Counted from the first letter of the stretch, positions 21,414 to 32,870 are shown. The stretch is DNA of 64,000 bases from Rhodocollybia butyracea (GCA_015501585.1 JADNRY010000043.1:248001-312000); one strand, 5' to 3'. Numbers and translations: made by a program. The notes: generated by a model from the sequence alone, not told the origin.

Positions 21414-22457
21414 TTGCCAGAGTCTCGGGAGCTTACAAGTCGGAGTGATTCCAATGATCCCGAATTTTTGAGAGCCAATAGGGTGGAAAGTGTTGTAATT
21501 AATTCACGATCCGAGGATGCTTTTATTTTACCAGTAAAAATTGAACAGATACACTCACCTTTTTATTTCGCCTTGATAGACTCAGGAGCATCAAGAGCAT
21601 TTATAGATATAACCTTAGCAAACAGCCACCCAGAAAAAATGGAACAGTTGGGAATTCCAATCCCTCTGAAGCTGTTTGATGGGGAATATACCTCTGCAGG
21701 TAATATCGCACATAAATTCAAAACTAACATTGTATTAGAGAATGGAGAGGTACAACATGTTACCTTTTTAGTAACTAAGCTTCATCCAGACACTCCCATT
21801 GTGCTTGGGCTGCCATGGTTGCGAGAATGGAACCCTTTAATTGACTGGAAGAACCTAAAAATATCTTTTGAAAAAGGAGTTCAACTTTCAGGAGCCAGAG
21901 TGAAGGACATACCTGAGGGTAATACCCCTAAGGTACCAACACCCCGGACAAAGGAAAAATTCCGTAAGTATGGATCAGTTCCAACAATAGAAGAAGTGGA
22001 AGATGAGGAGATAACAAAAGAGAAAAGAAAGAAAAAATTAACACTGGAGGAACCACTTCTGTTGAGAGAAGAGGAGGTAAAGATGTACAGACAACAAGGA
22101 CAAAGACAGAAGGAAGGTACCGAAAAAATAAGCAAAAGCACAGAGAAAATCAACAAGGTACCAGTACATCCGAAACCCCAACAGAAAACTCCACATAAAA
22201 AAGAACAGAAGGTAAAAGGAGAAAAAAATAAGGTACCAATAGATACAACTCCAAAAATGGAGGAAGTAAAAGGTAAAATAAATCCCAAAAAAGGTAAGCA
22301 ACAAGGTAAGAAGGCCCGGTGGGCAAATACAGAAGGGGGGAGGAAGATTGGCCTGGTGGGAGCCACTACCTTTGCAAAACTTGCACAGTCTGGCTGTGAA
22401 ACCTTTACATTGCATCTCAAACCAGATGGAACTATCTATGAAGAGGAGCAAATTTGA
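21414..22457 (+). CDS. Retropepsin-like aspartic protease with a long lysine-rich tail
   Basis: Residues 40-150 form a retroviral-type aspartic protease fold: FALIDSGASRAFIDITLA holds the catalytic D-S-G (Asp codon 21579-21581), and PIVLGLPWLREWNPLIDWK is the second conserved block. The protein then has about 150 Lys/Glu-rich residues (KEKRKKKLTLEEP and similar) before ATFAKLAQSGCETFTLHLKP near the end, the usual link to RT in fungal gypsy polyproteins. The next frame overlaps its last four bases (ATGA), consistent with a programmed or mutational frame switch. It cleaves the polyprotein in the particle. Confidence 0.8.
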   Translation: MPESRELTSRSDSNDPEFLRANRVESVVINSRSEDAFILPVKIEQIHSPFYFALIDSGASRAFIDITLANSHPEKMEQLGIPIPLKLFDGEYTSAGNIAHKFKTNIVLENGEVQHVTFLVTKLHPDTPIVLGLPWLREWNPLIDWKNLKISFEKGVQLSGARVKDIPEGNTPKVPTPRTKEKFRKYGSVPTIEEVEDEEITKEKRKKKLTLEEPLLLREEEVKMYRQQGQRQKEGTEKISKSTEKINKVPVHPKPQQKTPHKKEQKVKGEKNKVPIDTTPKMEEVKGKINPKKGKQQGKKARWANTEGGRKIGLVGATTFAKLAQSGCETFTLHLKPDGTIYEEEQI

Positions 22458-24549
22458 AGGAGGAACAAGCAAGACAAGCAGAAGGGGAGGAGGCAAAGCC
22501 TAAGCCAGGAGAGGAGGAGAAGAGATATACCCTACCAAACAGGATGGAAGCTGGGTCAAAAGACCAAGAGTCTTTGGAGAAATTTGTTCCAAAACAATAT
22601 CATGAGTTTGCAAAAACATTTGCAGCAGGAGAGGCAAAGACATTGCCACAGCACAGACCCTATGATATGCACATTGAAACAGAAAATGACCAGCTCCCAC
22701 CCCCAGGAAAATTATATAACATGTCACAGACTGAATTACACTCACTCAAGGAATATATTGATGACATGCTGGATAAAGGATTTATTAGGGCATCAAGTTC
22801 ACCAATTGGAGCTCCTGTATTGTTTGCAAAAAAGAAAGATGGGAGTTTACGGTTGTGTGTCGACTATAGGGCATTGAATAAACTCACAAAGAAAAACCGA
22901 TATCCATTACCCTTGATTGGGAACCTTATTGATCAACTCGGAAAGGCAAAAATATTCACCAAGTTAGATCTCAGGGTTGGATATAACAATATACGGATAG
23001 CAGAAAACCATGAATGGAAAACTGCCTTCCGTACTCGGTACGGTTCTCATGAGTATTTAGTCATGCCATTTGGATTAACTAATGCACCTGCAAATTTCCA
23101 ATACTTCATGAATGATATATTCAGAGACATGGTGGACAACTTTGTGGTAGTCTATCTTGATGATATACTGATATTCTCAAACAATGAGAAGGACCATGAA
23201 GAACATGTAAGACAAGTACTGCAAAGATTAGAAGAGCATGACTTACATGTGAAACCTGAAAAGTGTGATTTTCATCAGACATTGGTAGAGTACCTAGGTA
23301 TGATTGTTTCACCCAAAGGAATTTCTATGGATCCAAAGAAGGTTGAAGCTATTCAAAATTGGCCGACTCCAGAAAACATGAAAGACTTACAATCATTTTT
23401 GGGGTTTGCTAATTTCTATCGGAGATTCATAGACAATTTTTCAGGAATTGTGAAGCCTCTTACTAAATTGCTGGGAAAGGATGTTAAGTGGGAATGGTCT
23501 GAGCGGTGTGCCTCTGTATTTGAACTACTGAAGAAGGCATTCACGGAAGCACCAATTTTACAACACTTTGATCCGGAACTACCCATCATTGTGGAGTCGG
23601 ATGCCTCTGATTTTGCCATTGCTTCAATTATATCTCAAATTGACCTGATTTTGAATGAGATTCATCCCGTAGCATTCTTTGCGCATAGTATGATTGCAGC
23701 AGAGCTAAATTACGACATCTATGACAAAGAGATGTTAGCCATTGTAGAGTCATTCAAACAGTGGAGGGCATACTTAGAAGGATCCAAGTACAAGGTAGAA
23801 GTATATTCTGATCATAACAACCTACAGTGGTTCACTACCACCAAACAATTGACACGCCGACAATCTCGTTGGTCAGAGTTCTTGTCAGGTTTTGATTTCC
23901 AAATTAACTACCGGCCCGGTAGACTTGGGGCTAAACCCGATGCATTGACACGGAGATCTGATGTATATCCCAAGAAAGGGGAGGTGGAGAAGGCAAACAG
24001 TATGAATAATAAAATATTCATCCGTCCAGAACAATTACTGAATGCTTCCCTTGTCATGAATGAGGAGGCTGACTTGAACAAAATCCGTAAGTCCAAAAAA
24101 GATTATTTTTGGAACAAGTTTGTGGAGATTGCCAAGTCAGACGACCCTGGAGTATGGAAGTACAAAGATCAACTCCTATTAAGGAATGGTCTAGCGTATG
24201 TACCTAATGACAGGAACCTCCGAATGGAAATTATGAAAGCCCACCATGACCACAAACTAAGGGGACATCCCGGTATCCGTAAAACCATCAGTCAAATCCA
24301 AAGGACTTATTTTTGGCCAAGGATGGGACGTGATGTTAAAAGGTATGTGAATAGTTGCCATGAATGTAAGAGGGCCAAGAGCTCTCGGCAATGACGACTT
24401 GGATTTTTAAAGCACCTACCCATTGGAGAACGACCATGGTCCTCAATATCTGTGGATCACATTGGGGAATTACCGGAATCAAATGGGTTCAACGCAATAA
24501 TGGTTGTAGTCTGTAGGCTAACCAAGCAATCCATTTTAGATGGTGCTTA
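22454..24549 (+). pseudogene. pol: Reverse transcriptase, RNase H and integrase start (Pol), broken
   Basis: Open from 22454 to TGA 24392-24394. The RT starts with PYDMHIETENDQLPPPGKLY, has LRLCVDYRALNKLTKKNRYP and the catalytic YLDD (23153-23164), followed by the tether SFLGFANFYRRFIDNFSG. RNase H shows ESDASDFAIASIISQ (the tether-proximal Asp) and EMLAIVESFKQWRAYLEG, with VEVYSDHNNLQWF next. The integrase HHCC zinc finger is H-x-H...C-x2-C (GHPGIRKTISQIQRTYFWP to CHECKRAK). After the TGA the same frame goes on with ERPWSSISVDHIGELPES, which carries the first Asp of the DDE triad, and stops at TAA 24547-24549. The other two acidic residues and the chromodomain region are absent. Confidence 0.85.
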
Positions 24550-24974
24550 AGTAAATTACTTGTATTCCAGTAGTTTTGGTTAAGGATGGTTGCCATGATT
24601 TGTATTCAATTTGTCGGAAACTCCGAATTCCGCCCGTAACCGCTTATAAACACCATAATCAGAACGCCGCTTGTGAGTGGCCATCAACATGGCTTAAGTT
24701 TATAAGCAGCAGGGATTATAAGCGGTCCGCCGGGTTATAAGCGCTTATAAACCCCCCCTCAAGTTTCGCCAAAAGAGAATTGTACTACTATTACTACTAG
24801 TAGTAGTATTGGTTAGTTAGTAGTCTTGTAACTCTATTAGTACTGTACCAAGTTCGCTATTAGTAGTTGTTATTAGTACACTTCGAGAGTCATCAATTAG
24901 TTAGTACACATTATTAGTTAGTTAGTTAGTAGTAGTAGTTATACTTATACTTATATAAATACAGATGTTACAAT

Positions 24975-25049
24975 ACGGTTTCGAACTATTGACCTCTAGC
25001 TTTGGGGCGCTTACATTACCAGTACAGGCGATAGTTACCACTACGCCAT
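24975..25049 (-). repeat. tRNA-derived (SINE-like) box A/box B sequence
   Basis: On the minus strand, TGGCGTAGTGG (A-box) and AGTTCGAAACC (B-box) are spaced as in a tRNA. A D-stem GGCG/CGCC can be drawn. The anticodon and T stems are poor, and there is a TAGTAG/TTAG-rich tail to the left (24780-24960). It is better read as a tRNA-derived repeat than as a working tRNA. Confidence 0.4.
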
Positions 25050-25434
25050 ATTAGACATATTAGGACTGAAGAATGGGTTAATAGGATACACACACAGTGG
25101 GTTATAACCGCTTACTTGCATTTAGGGCTGAAAAGATTCAAGCTTTAAGTATATGTTGGGTCTCGATTCACTGGAAAAAATGTCCTTGAGTCGCTGTTTG
25201 TTATGTGAGAGAGAGACTCGAGAGAGGCTACTGCTACAACGATTGCGGTATTGTCGTGTACGGAATAGCCCTGGTGCAAGGTTGGATACAACGATGTGGG
25301 TGTTTGGTTTGCGAGGGGAACACGATGGAGACAAGGGCTGAGAAATGTTTGTTCTGTAGAGACGTACCTTGTCATAGTGTACATACACACGCAAGAAGAA
25401 TACGTGAAGCATAACCCAGCTACCCAAACACCCC

Positions 25435-25741
25435 TTACTTGTTATCGTCGGCGGCGGCAGCACCTCCACCGTCAGCATGGAACTGCTCGATCCTGGCAGC
25501 AGTTTCCTCCTTGCGCTGAGCCTGAGTGAGTTCTGTCTGCCTTCCTGTCCTTTGTCTTTTCTGTTGGCTTGAATGTCGGGTCATCACAGATGGCGGCGGT
25601 GCTGGAGATGCGCGCGAATACAGTGTCCGGGTCTGAGTTACAAGTCGATACAAGCTTGCGAATCTGGGTTCGCTCATCAGACGGGCGGCAGGTTTCCAGG
25701 TCGTATGCGTACCGGTATGACATAAAACATAGGCATTTCAC
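25435..25741 (-). CDS. C-terminal fragment of an unrecognised minus-strand gene
   Basis: Reads RTGRQTELTQAQRKEETAAR and ends EQFHADGGGAAAADDNK, stop at 25435. The charged helix followed by a Gly/Ala/Asp tail looks like a natural C-terminus. An alternative frame over the same DNA (YRYAYDLETCRPSDE) upstream suggests a splice or frameshift. It may belong to the candidate element around it. Confidence 0.3.
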
Positions 25742-26528
25742 GCTCTAGTTAAATGGAACTGTTATCACAAACAAAAAAAGTCGAGATTTGCACGCGTGTT
25801 CAGGGTTCCAGAAGCAGTCGTGAAGTAATGCGGCGTGAGGGCTTGTAGAAGATTGGCTTGATGGGAGAGAGTTGCGGCAGCCATCTTGGCAGAAGGGGTA
25901 GCTGATTATGTTGACAAAGTGGGAATTTGGGTAATAGCCTTGAAGGGATGGCAAGCAGGGGTGTTGGGGCTGATACTGTGTCCCGCACGCATAGAACAAA
26001 GAAATCGAGCACCAAGGGTCAGCGAGAATACACCCTTGGGGTTGAGCGTAATCTCAGCCTCGGATGGTGCTGATTTCTTGGTTGCCGGGCAGAGCTGGGA
26101 TGGAAAAGCGTTGTACGCAAATTTGAGCTGGTGGAAGATGGCAATGAGAACTTTTAGGGAAATATTAGCGGTGACTCAAATGTATAGATGGCATAACAAT
26201 GCACTTTCAATCCAGAATGCGAGCCCGGTAAAAGACCTCAGTTTACTCCACCCATTCCCATTACTGAGTACTTCCTTCCTGACCTGGGCAGCTAGCTGGA
26301 GTTATTGAATAGAATTGCCATAGGTTGAAAAGCGGATCTTCCTGAGCAATGTGGGTGGACAATTCGTGACGGTAGTTGAAGTCGCTGGTGGTAGTGGTTG
26401 AAGGAAGAGCAGGATAAGCGCCGAATCAAACGCGATTCACGTGAGCTTCAAAATATAAGTGCATTCAGCGCGCGGATATTATGTACAGATTGTGTGCATG
26501 TGGGTGCGCTATTCAGACTGGTAAGCCA

Positions 26529-27091
26529 CTACTTTCTCTTTCGGGGTCTCTCCTTCACCATTGCCGGCTGGAACTTGGGCCCGACCCCGACCTCGGCCCA
26601 ACTAGTTCCATGACCACGAGCCCGACCTTGCCCTTGACCGCGCGCCTGATGATTATTGCCAACAGGAGGGATACCTTCGTCGCTACCTACGTCCAGATTA
26701 TTGGCTTCAAGGATAGCAAGAGGATCGAGGAGATGCACTGGGTCTGTATTCATATTATTTGCCTCAGGAGTAAGAAAAGGTTCCGAGAGATGCAAGTCCA
26801 TATGCAGTGTGATTGACAGAGGAGCAGAAGTAGCTAGTGCGGGTTAGTAAAATATTTACAAGTGTAACGAGCTCACAGACCTGGTGTTAGTTCATTGTCA
26901 GCAAGCCTGACTGCAAGTAGTGCTTTGGTAACAGCGTCAACTTCAGATGTTGGGGTGGCGGCGGCAGAAGGCATTCCCACAGATACACGCTGGTTATAAA
27001 ACACGTAGAGCATTTTAAGATAGTTTGTCCTGTTCAAGCCATTGAGGAAAGTACGATAAGCAATTAAGTCCTTCTTGTAGTTCATTTTCAA
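26529..27091 (-). CDS. Unrecognised two-exon protein (minus strand)
   Basis: Exon 1 (27091 to about 26880) reads KKDLIAYRTFLNGLNRTNYL and VTKALLAVRLADNELT. A donor at CCAG/GTCTGTGAG is followed by an acceptor CACTAG near 26837. Exon 2 then reads TSAPLSITLHMDLHLSEP on to a Gly/Arg-rich end (RGQGQGRARGHG, RPRKRK), stop at 26529. No domain is recognised. The frame is open and compositionally protein-like, which is why I list it. Confidence 0.4.
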
Positions 27092-27214
27092 GTTTTTGCC
27101 TATGGGGTTAATTGAAATTCAGTATCGTCGGATAGTAAAAATCGCATCTGGAAGTCAACATTTGTTAGTATATCGACAACATCTTCAGTTAAGAACTCAC
27201 AATGATAGCAGATA

Positions 27215-27535
27215 ATGCAATACAAGCATTGTTACCCCCCAGAGCATTCCACAAGCAAAGAAAGCGAAAACACTACTCCCACAGTGTCTGATTCACAGTC
27301 TCAAGAACCGGAGATCTCCAACACTCCTCAAGTGTTTGCATTCACCAGTTCATCGTCGCTGCCATCTACCACGGTGCCTTCTGCAGCCTCTGATACAGAT
27401 ACTTCAACCTCTTCCTCTGATTCACAGTCCCGTCCCGCAGCAAAAGAGCTCCCTAATACTCCTACAGCTTTCGATCTCGTCAATCCATTGTTGCTTTCAG
27501 CAATTACAGTCCTTTCCGTGGCATCCCCTAACTGA
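27215..27535 (+). CDS. Ser/Thr-rich hypothetical protein
   Basis: 106 codons of Ser/Thr/Pro-rich sequence (DSQSQEPEISNTPQVFAF, SSSLPSTTVPSAASDTD). It contains an internal near-duplication (SDSQSQEPEISNTP versus SDSQSRPAAKELPNTP). It may be an N-terminal disordered exon of a gene divergent from the minus-strand gene, or spurious. Confidence 0.25.
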   Translation: MQYKHCYPPEHSTSKESENTTPTVSDSQSQEPEISNTPQVFAFTSSSSLPSTTVPSAASDTDTSTSSSDSQSRPAAKELPNTPTAFDLVNPLLLSAITVLSVASPN

Positions 27536-28089
27536 GTCCACCTGATGTTTCAGTATTTTTCTGAATTCTTCTGCTGATTTCTTATCACAAGCTTGCGCTG
27601 GCATAATTTTCAGTGGTGTGCAAGCCCTTTTGGTTCAAAAAGGACATGGCATATGTCGCATTCACGTTTATGTTGTGCACTGCGAGGCATGAAGGAGCAG
27701 AACAGCAGTACATGCGTTAACTGCATGTAGAGATAATTATAATCTAATCGGGTGATTATAATCCGATTCTCACGAGCTTATGATCGGAGTGTAATCCGAT
27801 TATAATTCCGGCCCGCTTATAAGCGGGAATTCAAGTTTCCGACATTCTTAGAACAGTGTCTCCCGCTCCTACTCTCCGGACATCTAATAAACTTTCTTCA
27901 TGTACAGAGGACAGCCTGAAAGACTGATGAAGGCACAGATCCATCATTTCTTTTAATCATTCAGAAGAAGAAAATAAGCCCTGTTTCCTTTTTTGGGTTA
28001 TTTTATTTTTTCCAAGCGCCATCACGTGGTTATTTTTGCATCTTTCTTCCTTCTTTCATCTCTGGCAGAAACAAATGTTATAACTCTGC

Positions 28090-31000
28090 TTCAGTTTATT
28101 CTCAGAAAAAGCCGAAAACCTCCGGCTCACAACCCTCTAAAAATGCAAATGGCCCCGAAAAGCCAAGACAGGTGGGCCATGTCCAAGCCTATGCGAGGAT
28201 GCTCAATGCATCTGCAGAGGGCGCAATACCAAGAGGTAAGTTGTTGGACCTCTTTGTAGAAGCAGCCAGTTTATCTCGTTCTGTGAGCGCTTAGAATTGA
28301 GAAAAGATGGATTGGATTGGTTTGTCTTATAAGGTTTCCATACCGCACATACTACAACTCCACAGAACTTAATGACCAAGAACAGGCTTACCTTCAACAG
28401 TTTCACACGGGCACTTCAGGAAACGGTGGGTGATCCATGCTCCAAGGCGGAATAGTTGCTGACAGGTTCGGCATTACTACCTCACAAGATAGTACTTCGG
28501 ATAGTCCGCATACCTTGGACAATGAGACCCAGCAAGACAGAGACATTACAATGGAATACATTGAAGGCGATGATACACCCCATAATAATTTGGACTTAAA
28601 ATGCCTAATTGGCCATGTTTCAGTATCACTGATACAGTCAGATTATGTGCAGTATGTTGTATTCTGATATTATCAATAGAGAACTGAGCACAGACACCAA
28701 CTGACAATGATTCCTAATGGATTCTTGTTAGTACAACACAGTTGCACATGTTCCATACCTCAGAATATTAAAACCCAAGCTTCGTGTTGCATTATACAGT
28801 CCAAGTTTGGTTCAATGAAGTACAATTTGACATACATACGCAATGCCACCAATCAGAGCAAACTCCGTGTATGCCATAACACAGTAAGGCATTGAATAAG
28901 CATTTTCGGTTGCAAGCAATCTAATTGTTTTGATTGTGCCACCAATGAGAGATAACTCCGCTCTGTGTGGCGGCATTGAATACTATATTCGGCTCCATGG
29001 AGGAGTGTGCCACCAATGATGATAGACGCCGTTGAAGTGTTGTGGTGGTTCCGTGTGGCACAATATAGTGCCACTAGTAAAAACAATTCAAATCCACGTC
29101 TAAGCTAGACCTGGAACTACTGTAACATTGGATTTATCCATATGTATTGCATTATGAAGCACAAAAACATGCCGAACAAGTGTCTAATTACATTGCACAG
29201 GTATAAAAGACATGAGAAGTCTACAAAGAAGGCAAGCACCCGCCCCCAGCAGGTATACAGCTCATTGCCAGAGTTTGTGTGACAGGGATCGCTTCGGCAC
29301 CTAGCAGAGTAACAAGTAATTGACAACTGGATAAGACCTGTTGAAATAACTTGTATTTGATAAAAAGAATTGAATAGTAGAAGAAGCATAACATTGAAAG
29401 ACCTGTATTATTAACTTGTACTATCACTGAAGAAAGAACAGTAAAGTTATTGGCACAGATCAAGTAAAGTTATTCACAGTAAAGTTATTCAGTTCAGCAG
29501 AAAGTAAAGTTATTGAAGTAAAGTTATTGCATCCACATTCTGTGGGACTCAGCAGATAAAACCTATACCTTGCATTCCAATCCCCTAAAAGCAGTTGTAC
29601 TTTGAATTTTATATCTTTTCTTGCACCCTCCAAACTTGTGTTTGATTTAAGTGTGTGTGTGTTGGTGTGTGTTAGACTTGTTCTTACATTCACTTTTGTG
29701 TGCACTCCGAAGTCAGCATATCAGCGATGGAGACAATGGAGATGAAGGAGACAAAGGAGATTATGGAGATGAAGGAGATGATGTGAGCAAAAATCTACTT
29801 CTTTTGATTTTTCCACTTATGTACATACATTCCATTTCTTCAGATGGTTATCGAGGACGTGATGAAGGAGAACAAGAACAAGAACAAACAGAATGGAACC
29901 AGGGCAAAAGTCCTTCAAAGCGATCTTGCTTCTGATGCACTTGCAAAGATAAGTAAACAGGCGGTGAGAAAGGTGACCCGCCTCCCGGATACGTTTCCTT
30001 CTGACAAGATGTTTGCCTGGGAAGTACTGGAAGAGGAGTTGGTTTTGCAGCAAGGTGATGATAACTGGATACTCGAGGATTTACATGAGACCAAGAAGGA
30101 TCCTCAGGCACTGGATAAGTTGCTAGCTGGGTGAATTCCTTGTGCTCTTCCAATGCTCCCATTCTAAACCATCTTACCAGATGGGTTATAGCGAATCCGA
30201 TGTTTGTTATGCCTTAGCCCAACAGACCAGAACACTCGTGGATCCTTATTTCGGTTTTAGCTGAGTGGATGAGGGAGGGCCTTAGGTAAAGGCTTCTTCC
30301 TTTTTATTTGCTTTAATTGCTCTAAGGATGTTTTCTCGAGGCGGAATTGGCCAACTGGCTGATGGGCAAAGGCCGATACCACTGTGAAGGTGTCAACTTC
30401 AAGGTAATTATTTTCTCTTTTCCCTATCACTGCATGCAAATCACCATAAATTCTGGTGCAAATAGTAAAATTATGTTAAACTTGTATGAAACTTCATGCA
30501 ATTTTAACATAATCTTACTATCTGCACACAAGTTTAATATAATTTTACCACTTCCACAAAAATTTATGGTGATTTGGAGGCAGTGTATCTTTTTTGTCAC
30601 TGGTTTTGTTTTATTCAGGAAAAGAAGTCAGGAAACCCTTTCTATTCTTCGCTCATTGCCCAAATCCTTCGTGCATTCTTAGTCGACGCGCAAAATAAGA
30701 CAACTTATTGCCTCATAACCCCAGAACTGCATCAACTCCAATGTGTGCCAGGACGTCTGATAGCTGCAGTGACGGCAATGATATTTGTTTCAACTTCTTG
30801 TCGACCTGCTCAAACCCTCATTTGCAGATCTATCACTGTATAACGGAGCATGTGAGTGGAATGAGGCAGAGTATCACTAACTTGCTTTATCATCATTTTG
30901 CTGTAGATACAATGCCATATGGGAAAGCATTGACAGGATTTGGGTGAACTCTCCACTATACTTCGATTTTCTAGAGAAAAAAACTTATGAAAGAATGAGG

Positions 31001-32321
31001 TAAGTTGTTGGTCGCACTTATCTAGCTAGGCCCTCATATGTAATAACACTTTAGAGCACCCAGTCAGTCACTTCTTTCTGTTCAAACATTTGATTATGAT
31101 GCATTGTCATCTTTTGCAGAAAGTGAGGAGAAGAAGAACAAGGTGGCAGAGAAGGAAGCAAAGAAGAAGAAGGAGGAGGCGAAAAAACCAGCAAAGAAGA
31201 ACGAGGAGACAAAGAAAGCAATGAAGCTGCCAAAGAATAAGGAGGGGGCAAAGAAACCAGCAAAGAAGAACGAGGAGACAAAGAAAGCAATGAAGCTGCC
31301 AAAGAATCAGGAGGGGGCAAAGAAACCAGCAAAGCCGGTAAAGAAGAGGGAGGAGGAGGAGAAGCTGACAAAGCGAAAGCCAGAGGCAAGGATTCCAGAG
31401 ATAGCATCAAAGAAGGCAGAGAACAAGAACGCGATAAAGCTAAAGGCAACAAAAGAGGTGAAGATGGCAGGGAAGATGATGAGCAAAACGGAGGAGAACG
31501 TGAGGAAGGCGGCTAAGAGCAAGAAGGGGGAGGAGAAGCAGAAGGGGGAACCGGATCCCAAGAGGAGGAGCGTGGAGAAGCGAAGGATAAACTCAAGCAA
31601 TGGCGAGAGGTCTGACGCAGAGTCTAACTGCGACAGTGAGGGCGCTGAGTCCAATGAAGCGCCCAACCGAGACAGAGAGGGCTTTGACCATGCATCCGGC
31701 AGCGACAATGATAACAACAACAACAACAACAATGGCAATGGCAACGACAATGGCAAAGACAACGGCAATGGCAGTGGCAATGACAACGGCAATGAGGGCT
31801 CCAAGCTCAAACACGAGGACTCAGATGGAAAGTCCAGCCATGATGGTGAGGGGTTCAACGAAGGGTCCAACCGCGATAGCAAGGGGCCCGGCGACAGTGG
31901 CAGCCGTAGGTCCAATGCTGGAGACAAGGGGTTTGGCGCGGTGTTCAACAGTGAAGACACAGGAACTCCCAAGGTGCCCATTGTCGGGGCGGAGGAAGGT
32001 GGAGCTTTCAGCATCAAGTCGAAAGCAGAGGGATCAGATCATCGCCCAGACAATAGCCCAAAACTGGACGTTAGGAAGGAAATTGGGAGCAAGATGGGGA
32101 TATCGGATTTAGAAGATGTGATAGAGCTCAACAGTGACGACGATGTGGATGGAAAGGAGGGAAATATACAATCCCCGAGCACAAGCAGAAATTCTGGCAA
32201 GGTGGAAGAACAAGACGTGGCAGGGAAAAAACCCAAAGGGAAACACCAGAGGAGCAAAAAGCGCCGGGAACACTGGGGTGCAGAGAAATCTAAGATCCAA
32301 GACAATGGCTGGAAGCAATGA
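28090..32321 (+). CDS. DUF6532-like multi-exon protein with a long Lys- and Asp/Asn-rich tail
   Basis: The N-terminal exon reads KKPKTSGSQPSKNANGPEK ... MLNASAEGAIPR to a GTAAGT donor (28233). A disordered exon (ELNDQEQAYLQQFH ... FGITTSQDSTSD) has an in-frame TGA at 28431-28433. The central domain is split over short exons: VLQSDLASDALAKISKQAV (29910-29966), WILEDLHETKKDP, AELANWLMGKGRYHCEGVNF (30339-30401), GNPFYSSLIAQILRAFLVDA (30628-30687), PGRLIAAVTAMIF and IDRIWVNSPLYFDFLEKKTY (30930-30990). This order resembles the DUF6532 family of Agaricomycetes, whose function is unknown. From about 31118 the tail holds a duplicated 23-residue Lys-rich unit, poly-Asn and GN/DN repeats, then DLEDVIELNSDDD and a basic end. 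The stop is at 32321. The exon chain is my reconstruction, and two genes are possible. Confidence 0.5.
28844..29060. repeat. Three degenerate GCCACCAAT-led repeats
   Basis: Copies start at 28844, 28938 and 29009 (GCCACCAAT, then GAGAGNAACTCCG-like sequence and GGCATTGAATA in two of them). They lie in non-coding DNA, possibly in an intron of the DUF6532-like gene. Confidence 0.55.
29440..29528. repeat. Five copies of AGTAAAGTTATT
   Basis: Exact 12-mers start at 29440, 29463, 29478, 29503 and 29517, with spacers of 3, 13, 11 and 2 bp. Irregular spacing argues against slippage and for a cluster of binding sites or a foldback remnant. Confidence 0.8.
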
Positions 32322-32650
32322 GGGTTGGTGACACAAAATATTCAGTGGTTTTTTGCTACTCTTTGCATCTTCCATTCGCTTCATTCACTGTCTGCTCCAT
32401 TCATCATTTGCTTTATTTGCCTTTCATATTTGCATTTGCTCATTCTGCTGTATATATATTGTCCTATCAAATATTATTTGAGTACAGGAATAATCCCGCT
32501 GTCGCTTATTTCAGGAAAGCAAAAATGATTTCAGAACTAAATTTAAAACTGCCAGCAGCTCTGTTGAACTTCCTTGGGTCATTGTTTGAAAGTCGGGGCT
32601 CAGCCATAGCTGTTCTGAGGTATGTCTCCAGGTTTGAAGAGACATTCCAT
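32322..32650. other. No gene seen
   Basis: T-rich sequence after the stop of the DUF6532-like gene, probably its 3' region, then a transition into satellite. The minus-strand frames here are repeat readings. Confidence 0.3.
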
Positions 32651-32654
32651 GACA

Positions 32655-32870
32655 GCCTGAAGACAGACCATGACATCCCTGGGACAGCCTAGGAACATCC
32701 CGAGACATTCCTGGGACAGCCCAGGGCATCCCTAGGACAGCCCGGGACATTCCTGGGACAGCCCAGGCATCCCTAGGACAGCCCGGGACATTCCTGGGAC
32801 AGCCTAAGAACATCCTGAGACATTCCTGGGACATCCCAGGAACACCCATGGGATGTTCTAGACAGTACTG
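32655..32870. repeat. Short-period GC-rich tandem repeat (GGGACAGCC/ GGGACATTCC)
   Basis: About ten alternating units such as CATTCCTGGGACAGCC and CATCCCTAGGACAGCC, period roughly 20-22 bp. The unit is near-palindromic (CCTAGG, CCCGGG, TCCTGGGA). Confidence 0.8.

Larger units (their letters stand above)
16635..24549 (+). mobile_element. Ty3/gypsy LTR retrotransposon, 3'-truncated
   Basis: One element in order: putative LTR, Gag region, aspartic protease, reverse transcriptase, RNase H and the start of integrase. It broke into the SPT16 relic on the left. Integrase homology stops near 24540 and no second LTR is seen to the right, so the 3' half of integrase and the 3' LTR are gone. Frameshifts in Gag, separate frames for protease and RT, and a stop in integrase make it inactive. 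Confidence 0.85.
24612..27844. mobile_element. Candidate DNA element with inverted TGTCGGAAACT ends and CGCTTATAA boxes
   Basis: TGTCGGAAACT at 24612 is mirrored by AGTTTCCGACA at 27834-27844. The match continues imperfectly inwards (AATTCC, then CGCTTATAA). Both ends carry several CGCTTATAA or TTATAAGCG boxes (24650-24760, 25100, 27810-27825), as subterminal repeats of DNA transposons do. Inside are minus-strand exon pieces. No target-site duplication is obvious, and no catalytic domain is recognised. It might be two solo ends of a smaller family around unrelated DNA. Confidence 0.4.

Noticed and set aside
21881..22496. Minus-strand frames of 152-179 codons inside the protease tail
   Set aside because: Antisense of a Lys-rich retroelement region; hydrophobic composition is the complement of AAA/AAG codons.
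24550..28000. Second LTR of the gypsy element
   Set aside because: I compared the 16.6-17.0 kb sequence by eye with the DNA right of 24.5 kb and found no copy; the element is truncated.
31051..32305. Long minus-strand frames (up to 236 codons) opposite the Lys-rich exon
   Set aside because: They are antisense shadows of a low-stop, low-complexity coding exon, and read as Leu/Ser/Pro noise.
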